From the NCBI GenBank assembly GCA_951799445.1, contig OX637295.1:25234001-25298000 (forward strand): a DNA stretch of 64,000 nt, read 5' to 3'. Below, in pieces: positions 45,477-56,295 of this stretch. The notes beneath the pieces were generated by a model that saw only the letters and a list, made by a program, of their open reading frames with translations, made no database searches and was not told where the DNA came from. Position 1 is the first letter of the stretch, and the number at the start of each line of letters is the position of its first letter. Source of the DNA: Pseudisothecium myosuroides. Taxonomy: Eukaryota > Streptophyta > Bryopsida > Hypnales > Lembophyllaceae. A program made the position numbers and the translations under genes.

Positions 45477-46190
45477 ACAAAGCTCCAGAAAATATGAAAC
45501 AACTTCGTTTAGATGTGAATTTTTATTGGGCTCAAGGAAAATTTACTGATAAATATTTCAAGATGTTTCACCTACCCAAAATTTAGATCCAGCCTTATCA
45601 CAAAGCTCCATAAAATATGAAACAACTTGGTTTAGATGTGACTTTTTATTGGGCTGAAGGAAAATTTATTGATAAATATTTCAAGATGTTTCACCTACCC
45701 AAAATTTAAATCCAGCCTTATCACAAAGCTCCAAAACATATATTGGGCTCAAGGAAAATTTATTGATAAATATTTCAAGATGTTTCACCTACCCAAAATT
45801 TAGATCCAGCCTTATCACAAAGCTCCAAAAAATATGAAACAACTTGGATTAGATGTGACTTTTTATTGGGCTCAAGGAAAACTTATTGATAAATATTTCA
45901 AGATGTTTCACCTACCCAAAATTTAGATCCAGCCTTATCACAAAGCTCCAAAAAATATAAAACAACTTGGATTAGACGTGACTTTTTATTGGGCTGAAGG
46001 AAAATTTATTGATAAATATTTCAAGATGTTTCACCTACCCAAAATTTAGATCCAGCCTTATCACAAAGCTCCAAAAAATATGAAACAACTTGGTTTAGAT
46101 GTGAATTCCAATTGGGCTGAAGGAAAATTTTCTGATAAATATTTCAAGTTGTTTCACCTACCCAACATTCAGATTTAGCCTTCAGTTATC
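45477..46190 (+). repeat. 123-bp minisatellite near the right end of the MULE
   Basis: ACAAAGCTCCA(A/G)AAAATATG begins at 45477, 45600, 45723, 45817, 45940 and 46063. Spacing is 123 bp except for one copy with an internal deletion (94 bp). Units share TTTCAAGATGTTTCACCTACC. The last unit runs into the right terminal inverted repeat region. Confidence 0.9.
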
Positions 46191-46953
46191 AAAATAAACT
46201 TGGTTTGAACAAATAGCCTGGGGAGATGTGATAACCAACATGCCCCCCAACCATGTATGCTAATCATGACCTTCTGCCTTGTAATCATGAAGTTGATTCC
46301 CTCGTCAAAGGAGCCTGGCCTGCCAAGCCAGCCAACATGCCCCCCCCCAAACTGCCCTTCCATCAGAGCCGTCCCTCCATCTGAAGGGCTCAGATGGAAG
46401 GAGCCCACCCTCAAACTCGAGGGTGGCTGGTTGCTTGGATCTCTGACTGTACACTACAGTTCATGCACGGCGCCGATGATTCCGACATTACTATAACTGT
46501 CTTGAGTTATAGTTAGTACTCACTGGAGCACCACTTGTTGCACTGTGGAGTGTGGACTCAGTGTTGATAAAGCTTTATAGCTCTCCTGCGCGCCATGCCC
46601 GAATTAAGCTCAGCTTGCAGCAAGTAGTGGTACCTTTCCCACCGTCGGGCTCCTGCGCTTTGCTGCAATTCTTGCTCTTTTGCGACATATCCACTCGCTA
46701 GATGGTTATGCATTTCAAGAGTGACATGCATTTGAACTTCTACTGTACTCAAATTCGGAGCCTCGCTCGCTTGCCAATGCTTTGCCACTCACTGGATTCA
46801 AGATTAGTACTGTTTTTCGTGACTGGTGTCTACACACCCGGGTTTGATCGTTTCCACATATCTACACTTGATCGAAGCTGCCAATTATTCCGAGCTTATA
46901 GCTGGCAGTTGAGTTGTAGTTACCGGTAGAAGGCTGGCTGTAAGCTTGTCAAA

Positions 46954-49264
46954 ATGGGTGCGATCTACTTTGAGCTCGCTCCTTGGTCCTCCATGAGGTT
47001 GTGCCTCCAACTGGAGGAAACGTTTCCCGACCTCAAAGGATGGCAAGTGGAGCTCATGAAGCAGCTATGCTTTGTTGCTTACTACTGCGAGATCTACGAT
47101 GGTGTCGGTCGTAAGGGGTGGCTCCGAACGACCGTTTCCTTGCCGCAGCTGCAGTCCGAGTGTAACAACCTGGATCCCTGCATTTTCTCTGAAGGAAGCG
47201 CCGAATGCGATGTGATGAGGAGAATTGCAGAGCACTGTAGTACCAATATCGCATGTGAAACGTACTGGAGCAAACTCCAAGAGCTCCATCGTGAGCTTGC
47301 GGCACGAGTGAAGATTCACAGTAACATCATTCCTCGGAGAGCATACCGAGAGAAGCTCAACCAGGAGTTACGTCGACAGCAGCACGGCTCATCTCCACCG
47401 AGAACGTTTGGCAGGGAGTTTTATCCCATCGGCGTCCTGGCGGACGCAGTGAAGGAGTTGAAATCGGCCTCTGAGAAGACGAAGGAATGGAGAAGGAACG
47501 GCGGACAGTGTGTCCTGACCAGACACTTGCACACACAGAATGTTCCTCATGCGGCACCAAGGGATCGCGTCGGAGAGGTGAAGAAGGAGGAAGTAAGCAC
47601 CACTATGACAAATCTCCGTGGAGCTGTACAGGAGGTTTCTTGGCGCAATGGAATCTACGCCAGGAAATTGTTTCCCAAGGTCTTTACTCACAAGTTCGAG
47701 ACAGAGCGCGACGTTGCTCTCCGGGTCTCTCATCCTCACGTCATTCGCCCTATCCGCCAGACCTTCGACGTGGAGGGCAATCCTTGTTTGCTCATGGAAG
47801 TGCTTGGGGGCAATCTTCACAGGCTTTTCATTCAAAGTGATTTTGCACGCGATGAGAATTCTCTCGTCGAAGATCCTGTGGAGTCCCTTGACGTGTTGCT
47901 GCAAATCGCCAGGGGTTTGAAATCGCTACATGACGCGCATGTGGTACACGGGGATCTCAAACCTCAGAACATCCTTCTCAGTCATTTTGAAATTTCGGAA
48001 GATGTTCACCATTTTCTTGTCAAAATCGCGGACTTTGACGAGGCCCAGGTCGTCTCCTCGCCGGAGGATTTCAAACCAAGCAATGGAACCACTGGGTACG
48101 CCGCCCCTGAAGTTCTCAAGTGGACGCGGCTGAAATTGAAAGATATTCCGTTTTGTGACCCTGAGAAACTCGACGTCGACAGTTTGCCCTACAAACTGGA
48201 CATCTACGGTTTCGGTTGTGTCGCTTATGAGGTCTTGACAGGGCAAGCGGTGTATGGTGGCATTGGTATTTATGGGGAGAGCTTAAGGAGGGTGGTGGAG
48301 GGCACTTTGACACCAGATGGTTCCATAGATACTTCAGCAATGGACGCTTGTTTCACCGAACAACGCAAATGTTTTTTATGGCAGAAAATGAAAAAGATAT
48401 ATCCTCGTGATTTGATGCGTTGCTTGGAGAGCTGTTGGGCATTAAATCCCTCAGAGAGACCTTCCTCGTCAGAACTTTGTGAAGTGCTGAAGAAATCCAA
48501 GTCCGAAATGCAACATCGGGTGAGCTTCTCTCCAGCGATTAACTTTGACATTTTCAGTTATCACACATATGTCCTTGTCTAGGGTCCATGCATTGTATTC
48601 ACGCCATCATGTGAGTGCCGATACCTGAGAATTTAATCCATTTTGCTTCACTTAACATACTAATACCATGCTAGAGCACAGGACTGAGTAGTTTGGAGGA
48701 CCATTCTTAGCCTTGTAAGGTAACTACAACATTGCTATGCTTAGTAGCGTTTGTGATTTATGAAGGGCAGATTGAAGCCTTGAGGAAGAATCCCCAAGTG
48801 TAATTTGCTGCCTGGTTTCTACCTCTGGGTCCTCTACAGTACAAGTCCAGCCCCTTGCTAGTACGCCCCCATGCTAGTGTGTAATAGGTCAGACGTCTTT
48901 TACAAATGGGAATAATCAGCTTATTGCTAGAATGACTTCCCTGACTCTGTAGCTTTCAACATTGATTACACTGATCACTGAAACGATTCAAATGCCACTT
49001 GGCTCCAACCCCCGATTGACGGTTCTTCTAACAGAAATCCGAAATCTACAGGTGTCATGGAAGGAGAGAAGAAAATACGTACTCTGGAAGTTCCTTGTTC
49101 CAAGTCTCATCGCCTTCATTTGTTGTTACGCTGCCAGTTACATAGGTGCTGAGAAAGTCTGGAATTGGTTGGCGAATCTGGCTGTCGATATAGCAGGTGT
49201 GGCGCTGGTAGGTTTTGTATGCGTCTGCTGCCACAATTATTCAGGGAAATTAAAGAAGGAATAA
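46954..49264 (+). CDS. Kinase with DFD motif and probable membrane tail
   Basis: ATG at 46954 has a good context (AAAATGG). A first exon of 522 codons is followed by an inferred 532-bp intron (48520-49051; donor CGG|GTGAGC, acceptor CTACAG|GTG, both phase 0) and a 70-codon last exon ending at TAA 49262, giving about 592 residues. Residues 1-200 form a Cys-containing, mostly helical region I do not recognise. The kinase domain follows: degenerate glycine loop, ARK lysine (238), HGDLKPQN (332-339), DFD instead of DFG (360-362), APE (384-386), DIYGFG. The last exon encodes two hydrophobic segments (VPSLIAFICCYAASYI and VDIAGVALVGFVCVCC) and a basic end KLKKE, predicting a C-terminal membrane anchor. 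If the intron is retained, translation stops at 48582 and yields a soluble 542-residue form. A dead paralogue lies at 23151-25426. Activity is uncertain given HGD and DFD. Confidence 0.8.
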
Positions 49265-49806
49265 GGGATGTTGAAGCCATGACTTGTTTCTAGAATGCAA
49301 TTCAATCGAGGATGAAGTTTTGAATCTCGCCATACATTTTTGACAGAGGCAGGGGGATTCGATGAGATGTTTGACCCTCTTCTTGTGTAAACCTTGCTAG
49401 TGGGTAAGCTAGCAAGGTTTCCAACTGGTTGCCACTAAGCTCGGAACCCTGAACTTAGTAGCCGGTTGTTTTCAATCAACGCTCTTCTCCCTGTCAGGAA
49501 CCTGCTCTTTTCTAGCGATTAAACTAAGATAAAATAAAATTGCGCTGCACTTGATTCAGTCCCAGGCACCTTGAATTTCTCCTGATCAGACCTCACATTT
49601 TTTCATTTGCATCTGCATTTTGAGTGAATGGTTTCTAAGAGCTCAACCGATCAGGAATTGCCTTTCCTATGGTTTTCCTGGCCCAATTTTGAAAAAAAAT
49701 GTTTGTGATTTGTCTATTGAAGATTTTGTGCAATGTGCAAATGATTTATGTGATTTTTTTCTAGTGTTAAGGGCTCTTGGAGACGAACCTCAAGTACAAT
49801 GGATTA
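49265..49806 (+). repeat. Downstream flank of intact kinase block
   Basis: Non-coding sequence matching 25430-25945. It includes GCTAGCAAGGTTT inverted against AAACCTTGCTAG near 49388-49421, a 13-bp hairpin that could help 3'-end formation. An AAATAAAATTG stretch follows near 49535. Confidence 0.7.
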
Positions 49807-50159
49807 CTTAACCTTGTAAGGACGCGGGGGGTGACCCTGGAAATCATGCATTGTATAACCGTGAGAGTGATTGGAATACAAAAAATCCAAAAGTACTCAT
49901 TGGAAGTCAAGCTACTGTAGATGTTCTCCACTTTCCACAAAAAACTCCAAGGATGAATAGTTGTAGTTCTGTCCTACATTGGAGAATCCCTTGTCATTCA
50001 TTGGACACTTATGGTCTGCGGCAGTGATCTTTAAACTGGCTAATTTGCGCTCAAATTCTACCAAAAAAATTTGAGTTCTACATGTACATTGTGAAAATGA
50101 CGTTTGGAAAAACATTTTGAGCCAAAATGCACAGAGCCGCTTACAGAACCTCGCCAATT

Positions 50160-50987
50160 CGTAGATCTAGCCAAATCTAAAATAGCGTTCATCTGCCCTG
50201 AAGTTTTCAAGGAGTCGCCATCCTGCAACGTGGGCCGTTGATCGAGTAGCTGGGCGGCTCCATCCGACGGCTCGAATTAGCTGGAGATTAAGCCTTAGGG
50301 TTTAGGAGCTTGGAGGGGGATTAGCCTCTTCTCCCTCCCTAAGCAGACTCAGTTTCGCAATGATCACCATGAGTTTTGTACCTGTTTAGCAGTAATGGCG
50401 GCCTTGGGTTCGCTCTCAGTTCTGACGCTCTGGAGTTTGCAGATGCTAGTTGCGGATTTTGGGAATCGGTTCTTTAATCATTTTTGTTCTTGAAACTCGT
50501 TTCCCTCCTTCGTCACTTTCAAATTTGAATGCTGCAGCGTATCCTCTGTGTTCTAAATGTTTCATTGTGCACCGGATTCTGGAGACGCCACTGCGCCACT
50601 TCCTGGCTGCGGTGGAATTCTTGGAGACTGGGAGGATCAGAGCTCTTGATTTCTGCATTCCCTGCAATTTGGAAATGGAGGCGGTGTTCTGGTGATCGAA
50701 CGGCTCTTTCTTGGAGAATTTAAGCTCTGGTCCGTGTTGTGAGTGTGGCATCCGAACATCCTTTGGTGATTTCTGCTCTCAATTTCTCACTGCTCTGTCG
50801 CTCACTTTGGCTGTGTCTTCGCGTTGCTGGACTTCCTCAATCGATCGCTAGTTTACTCTTCCTTTCGCGTTTCATATCATATTATCCTTCTTGTTTTTAG
50901 TTTACGGTGTGGCCTCTTGCTTTGCATTTTTTTTGGCTGCGCTTTTGGTACTGTGTCCTTGGGGTGTTGGGGTGCAAGCTTTTGTCA
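50160..50987 (+). promoter_or_regulatory. Probable promoter/leader of the hAT transposase
   Basis: This GC-moderate stretch between the element end and the transposase ATG includes TTAGGGTTTAGG near 50294, a motif common in plant leaders. No obvious TATA box was found. Open frames here (50450-50695 and the reverse strand) look incidental. Confidence 0.3.
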
Positions 50988-53900
50988 ATGGCGCCGCGCT
51001 TGAAACTCCCGGATAACTTTCGCGTGAAAACTTTCGGCTCAAGCCGCAACACAAGCGGTTTGGGCAAGTACCTGCCTTTGAATGGTGATCCGATTGAGCG
51101 TTTGGAGGTGGAGGTCACGCACGTCTCCGAGACGCGTTTGTCGTAGTCTCTCTCCCATCCTGCGGCCCGCACCTGTCCGACTTCGGAGCGCACTGTTGTC
51201 TCTCCAAATGCCAATCCTGGCAGCTATGGCAAGGGTAATCAAGCGGGTAAGAGGGCCAAAAAAATTGGGACATCGGGGCGGAAACGCTCGAAGACTGCAG
51301 CCGGTACTATCACTCGGAGGTGGCAAGAAGTCTGGGCGTGCAAATTCGCTTGGGCGGAGGGTGACTTTAATGCCGACGGTGATATTGTTGGCGTAGTTTG
51401 TCGCAGCTGCACGACAATGACGGGGAGGCGGAAGGTCATGGTCCCCAAGTGTGATAACTTGGAAAAGCATGAAAGTAAACGCACTTGCACTGAAGACGGC
51501 GTCCCCTACACTCACTTGAAGAATGAAGACGTTTTCGTGAAGGACGATTGTAAACACCTGCAGTTGGTGAAGCTGTGGGCAGGGCTGAAAAAAGCTCCAA
51601 CTGTTGCTAATCAATTGCTTGTAGACATGGACAACGAGTTCAAGAGGAAACAAGTGCAGTTCTCTACGCTTTTCTATATCTTGAGCCACGGTCGCCCAAT
51701 GTGTGACTATGAACGTCAGCAGCAGTTGCTGAGGCAACTCAAGGTAAAATTTCTTTCCCGTAAACACTGGTCCGAGACGACTGGCTGGGACATGAGTGAG
51801 CATCTGCATGAGTGCGTGTTGTCGGCCCTCAAGTCTGTGGTCCAATCTGCTAGCATAATCTCGATCAGTGCCGATGAAATCACGGCTGTTGACAATACGT
51901 CTTGGCTGGGTGTTCATGTCTATGCCATGGATTCTTGGGAGCGCATTCCGCATCTCCTGCATTTGTCTTGTGTTTCAGAGACAGGTACTGCGGACCATTT
52001 GACAGACTTGATCATGCATGCTTTGATGACTGAGGGAGGCTTAACTCGTGAGGAAATTGGTAGAAAGTTAGTTTGCTTTGGTGCTGATGGAGTGAGTACA
52101 TTCCAAGGGTCCAAGACGGGAGTGACGACGCAGATTAGAGAAAAATGGGCTCCGTTTCTTGTTGGTGCCAGTTGTGTGAGTCACCGCTTGAATCTCGTGG
52201 TGGAGACAATGTCAAAATTTCCGATGGTCTCTAGGCTTGAGGGCCTCTGTCAGTCTGTCTACAGTTACTTTTGCCGAAGCAACAAGCGTCATGTTGAGTT
52301 GCAGAGGCTAGCCGACCTCCTGGAAACTAAGGGGAACAAAATGCTCCGAAACGTTGAAACTAGGTGGATATCGATGCGAAGTCCGGCAGCCAGGATCTTG
52401 TCTGAGTATCGTACCCTCCTGGTAAAGATGGGCCACGATATGAGTGGCGGATCTGGTTCTAAGCCTCCTGCTAAGGCATCCGATAACTTCGACTTGCTCT
52501 CTGATGTTGAGGTGCTTCTCTCTTTGGCTTGCTTCATACCGCTTGTTAATGCTGTCCGCTGCTTAATTAAGCTTTCACAAGCGCATGATATCTTCATTTG
52601 CGACTTCCTGCAAGCTGTGAAGCTCTGCCAACAAGAACTGGCTCGCATGTTTCTTGACGGATCCACGGCATACAGCAAATCCGACTTCCATGTGTACAAT
52701 GAGCTGACTGCGCTTACAAGCGTAGACGTGCCTTTGAAGTGGCGTGAACTGCCCGGTGACAGCGGCATCTGTCACTTGATGTTCAACTTCCCTCTCCATG
52801 CAGCGTATGCAAGATGCCATGACAAGCAAACAGGGGCACATCTGTTTGTAACGCAAGAGGAGTTCAATAGGTTGCAGGAGAACATTGAACGCCAATTTGT
52901 AGGCATGCTTCTTCACTATTTTTTGTTCTTTGTTTTGTTTTCATTTGATTTCATTTTTTTGCATCCTATTTTTTTTGTTGGCCACTTTGAGGTTTTTCAT
53001 TCTTTGCTGTGCTTTTTGTTTATTGTTTTGTCTATGAATGTTTGGCTTAGATTGTATGTAGGTTTATTTAACTTTGAGAAAGTTTTGGATTTACTGCGTG
53101 CTGTACTGCTGTTTAGATGCTGTGGCGGTGAGTGCTGCGGCAGATCTCCAACGGCTATAGGGGGCGGGAGGATTGGTTTTGGTTTATTGTTGTTTTAATG
53201 TTTCCCATTTTTTTTTGCTCTCTTGTGTTCACTGGAATACTCTAGAACTGAATGGTAAGTCAACAGGGAATGAAGTACTTGATGCTTAGGTCCCAATGCT
53301 TGAAAGTGTGTTGAATACTTAATCACATTTGAAGTATTGAACCCAATGCTTGAAACTGACTTACAACTTTATCCCAATCCAATGCTTGAAACTGAATAGC
53401 TAATCATAACTGAATGGTGGAATGTTGTTTAGTATATGATCACTATGTTCTAATGTTTGTGGTTCTATGTCTACAGAGATTGCCCAAAGTCTCTGTGATG
53501 AACTTGACCGCAGGTTCCCACAGCAAGAGCTACTTGATGCATTTGAGATCATATATCCCCAGTATTGGCGTCAAGAATGTGCTGATGAGAGTTTCAAGCA
53601 TTACCTGGCGGTGCTTAAGGATTTCTATGCAACGGCCAAAGCTGTGAACCAAGGGCAACCTGCTGCAGCTGGTGGGAATCAGTATACTGTTCCAGAGCTG
53701 CTCTCAGCATCAAATTTGGAGAACCAGCAGGGGCTCTTCTAGGTGACAATGAAGGCAAACGTCGAGGCTGCTTGTGGGCCGCCCTTCAACATCAACCCCG
53801 TGATCAAACTTTGGCGTAAACTATCCCAATCACGCCATTTGAGTAAGATTATCTCAGAGTACTTCAAGGTTGCTGAAATAGGGTGTTGCATGGTTCTTGG

Positions 53901-54096
53901 TTCAGTAGAGGATGAGAGGTGTTTCTCTACTCTTAAATTCCTAAAATCTTGCTAAAGAAATAGGTTAGGGAAGCACTTACCCCTTGTTGTGCGGATGTTT
54001 GGCCAAAAGTACTTTTCACTTGAAAATTTCCCTTACAAGGATGCCATTCAATCTTGGAAAAGTGCTGCTGCGATTGGCCGGCAAGGGGATGTATGA
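50988..54096 (+). pseudogene. hAT transposase gene with three in-frame stops
   Basis: ATG at 50988 opens exon 1, which stays in one frame to 52898 apart from TAG at 51144. A BED-type zinc finger spans roughly residues 110-165 (W..CKFAWAEGD, VVCRSC, EKHESK). The RNase H-like core follows: SADEITAVDN, FGADGVSTFQG, and the CVSHRLNL motif. The inferred intron is 52899-53478 (donor TTT|GTAGGC, acceptor CTACAGAG|ATT), keeping phase 0. Exon 2 carries the C-terminal dimerisation region (SVEDERCFSTLKFLKS, then RNRLGKHLPLVVRMFG) but is broken by TAG 53740 and TAA 53953 before the natural end TGA 54094. Length and order fit the hAT family. The element is very likely inactive, though only a few point changes separate it from an open frame. 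Confidence 0.85.
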
Positions 54097-54539
54097 ACTA
54101 GAACAAGTGGACCAGTATCCTCACCATGGAAATTTTTTTTCCTTACTTTTCATGAGATTAGGCTCTCCTTGCAACTCAAGTTTTCCTTGACAACGGTTCC
54201 TGCTGCGTGAGACTGCTGCAGCCTGCTGCCCAAGACTGCTGCGACTGAGGCGTGACACTGGAGGAGTACTGGAGCCTTGGCGTTGGTTCTAAATTTTTTT
54301 CCTAACCCTCTAATGTGTCTTGTTTGTCTTGTGATGTGCAGAACACTAATACTGCAATAGGGCAGTCTAGAAGGGTTCAAATCCCTTATTAGTGAAATGC
54401 AATTTTTTGGAACACCAAATCTCAAAAGATGTACACTTGTTTTTCTTTTATCAATTTTATAAAAGCATGTCTCAATTGTACTGAATTCTGCTGAATTCTT
54501 TTGTATCAAAGTATGAATTCTGTTGAATTGCAATGGTAC

Positions 54540-54670
54540 AACTTCTTTTGCCTTCAAAAATGTTTTGTTCACTCACTTTTGCCTTCAAAAACTCGCCATT
54601 CAATAATGTTTTGTTCACTCACTTTTGCCTTCAAAAATTCGCCATTTAACAAATTTTTGTTCTCTCAGTT
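54540..54670 (+). repeat. 46-bp tandem repeat, about 2.7 copies
   Basis: TGTTTTGTTCACTCACTTTT starts at 54561 and 54607, with a diverged third near 54653. CTTTTGCCTTCAAAAA(C/T)TCGCC lies between. It belongs to the 3' part of the hAT element. Confidence 0.85.
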
Positions 54671-54931
54671 AGCAATTCTGCCAAATGCGAGACTGAGAAA
54701 TAGCTTTGAGTCTTGAACTGAATTTTCCACATCATAGCAACTTCCAGTCTACCACGAAAAAAAAAAAAATCCAGATTTCCACATTTCATATTCAAAATTA
54801 TCGTCTAGTTTCCACCAACGGAAGTAGGGGTCGCGGAGATAGCTCCTCCTACGTCACGGGAATAGCCTCTTGGCGAATTCCGCCAAATAGGTTCTGAGAT
54901 CGCTGGTCTGCGGCGTCCTTACAGGGTTAAG

Positions 54932-55085
54932 AGAATCGCATTGGATTGGAAAATCCGATTGGAAATTCATTAAATTAAAGTGTAGAAATTTTAGCTAGTA
55001 CTTACGTTCTAAGCTTACATACAGGAATAAATAGATGCAGTTCAAACGTTAAATTTTTAGCGTTAAAACGTTGAAATTTTTGGTC
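54932..55085 (+). repeat. Resumed kinase-block flank after the hAT element
   Basis: AGAATCGCATTGGATTGG and TTTTAGCTAGTACTTACGTTC continue the sequence seen uninterrupted at 25953-26100. Homology to the first copy ends here and switches to homology with 34130-34960. Confidence 0.75.
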
Positions 55086-55089
55086 CCGG

Positions 55090-55740
55090 ACACCTTCACA
55101 AGCACAAATTTCTAGCCGTGCAATTTGGTGCCGGGGTAACCAAAGGTTTCGAATATATAATACACGATCTCCTAGATGGAATTCTGACTGCAGTGCACCC
55201 TGGGAATGAAAACTTACCAGAAAGACATAAGAAAGTCATGAAAGCTCTTGTACACATCCATAGCTGCAGCCTCCTCAACGTTTCCGCAACCAAACCAGCC
55301 TTCGAGAAGTTATGAAACTCCCATAGAGTACACAGCGATCAGACTTCCCTGCTTCCATAGCTCCTATTTCATTTCTACGACCCAATAACCCCACCAATAA
55401 CCCTTTCCTCAGTTGACTTTTATCAGCATATCTTGCGATCGATACCAACGCTGTCCCTTTGATCCCGTCTCTGGCAAATAATCCTTGAATCAGAACGTAC
55501 AGAAGCACCGCCGCTCAAATAGCAAAGACAAGCTTAATCAAATCTCAGGCTCCGCTCACAGTGAGACCCACACTAGACAGTACCTGACACGTGCAACATT
55601 CCCTGCATCAAATCTCACTCAAGTAGATATCTCAAGTGCGTCAAAACCTGACTGAACTGGTGCTCGCATGCTTGGATCATACCAGGGAGCTTGGTTTTCA
55701 AACTCGCGCACGAAGAATTGCCAACGGCACGAGAGCCTCG
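55090..55740. repeat. Second copy of the 34-kb block
   Basis: The block matches 34130-34960 with a few deletions. Its plus-strand frame 55118-55315 (no ATG) reads FGAGVTKGFEYIIHDLLDGI and continues through HIHSCSLLN and SATKPAFEKL to a stop; this copy is the better preserved of the two. Its minus-strand frames are more broken. The product is not recognised. It may be a small exon or a gene fragment carried along with the kinase duplication. Confidence 0.5.
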
Positions 55741-55929
55741 GCACTAGTAAGTCCCATCCGGATGACGGGTTGAAAATTTCGCCCGCCCGCCTGGAGTTTC
55801 AGGCGCTCGCCCGGCCTCTTAGAGTGTGTGGTGTGGTGGCTATATCATGGCTGCCAGGCGAAGCTCTTCGTTCGGGTGGCACTTAGTGCCGAGGGTTGAG
55901 CACCTCGCATTGATTGATTTCGACTCCTA

Positions 55930-56225
55930 GCTGGGGTGAGCTCTCAAGCCCTGTCTTCTTTGCTCTGGTTTTCGTTATGTGTCGAGAGATCTCTCCAATG
56001 TTGAACTCTGTGCGATCTTTCAATTTGAAGAGAAACCCAAGATCAGAAAGAGTTAGGCATTTGGTTGTAGCCCTGATCGCTGGGGCCAAACTCTCAAGCC
56101 CTAATTTTTTGTTCTGGTTTCCTTTCCGTGTCGAAAGTTCTAATCTTTTTATAAGCTTTCAATTTGGAGAGGAAGAGAGTCGCATTTCGGCATTTGGTTA
56201 TAACCCTGTTCGCTGTCTTTAGCTT
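55930..56225 (+). repeat. 150-bp tandem duplication in a gene leader
   Basis: CTCTCAAGCCCT occurs at 55941 and 56091, with TTTCAATTTG(A/G)AGAG and GCATTTGGTT(A/G)TA(A/G)CCCT also repeated 150 bp apart. It lies just upstream of the ATG at 56296 and so probably forms part of its promoter or 5' leader. Confidence 0.8.
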
Positions 56226-56295
56226 AAAGTAGGATGAGGTCGAGCTTGCAGGTCCGCCCAATCAACGTTGAGCTTGCGATAAGAGTGTAGCAGCA

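Larger units (their letters stand above)
39379..46438 (+). mobile_element. Complete Mutator-like element (MULE), 7060 bp, inactivated
   Basis: Identical 9-bp ATCTCTGAC flanks the element (39370-39378 and 46439-46447), the length expected for Mutator. The ends are terminal inverted repeats of about 95 bp: left CCTCGTCTTCAGGCAGCCTC, right (reverse complement) CCAAGCAACCAGCCACCCTC. They align without gaps for at least 70 bp, through CCATCTG(G/A)GCCCTTCA and TGGAGGGACGG. Inside, in order, are hairpin-rich minisatellite (39.8-40.8 kb), a transposase frame with stops (41.06-44.28 kb), AT-rich filler, and a 123-bp minisatellite (45.5-46.2 kb). It sits immediately upstream of the intact kinase block. 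The transposase is broken, so it is no longer autonomous. Confidence 0.9.
49807..54931 (+). mobile_element. hAT element, ~5.1 kb, inserted in the kinase flank
   Basis: Inverted ends CTTAACCTTGTAAGGACGC (left) and, reverse-complemented, CTTAACCCTGTAAGGACGC (right) differ at one of 19 bases. The paralogous locus lacks the element and is continuous (25930-25965), which dates the insertion after the duplication, or shows precise loss from the other copy. No clean 8-bp target duplication is visible: the uninterrupted locus has about 7 bases (TTTGGAG) that are absent here. It contains a hAT transposase gene. Left-end relics occur at 22120-22500 and, inverted, at about 58930-59040. Confidence 0.8.

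Noticed and set aside
46954..48582. Single-exon gene model ending at 48582
   Set aside because: Kept only as an alternative. The conserved, ATG-less tail exon with matching phase and splice sites makes the two-exon model better, although intron retention could produce this form.
51039..51962. 307-codon minus-strand frame inside the hAT gene
   Set aside because: It is antisense to the BED finger and transposase core, which are clearly coding on the plus strand.
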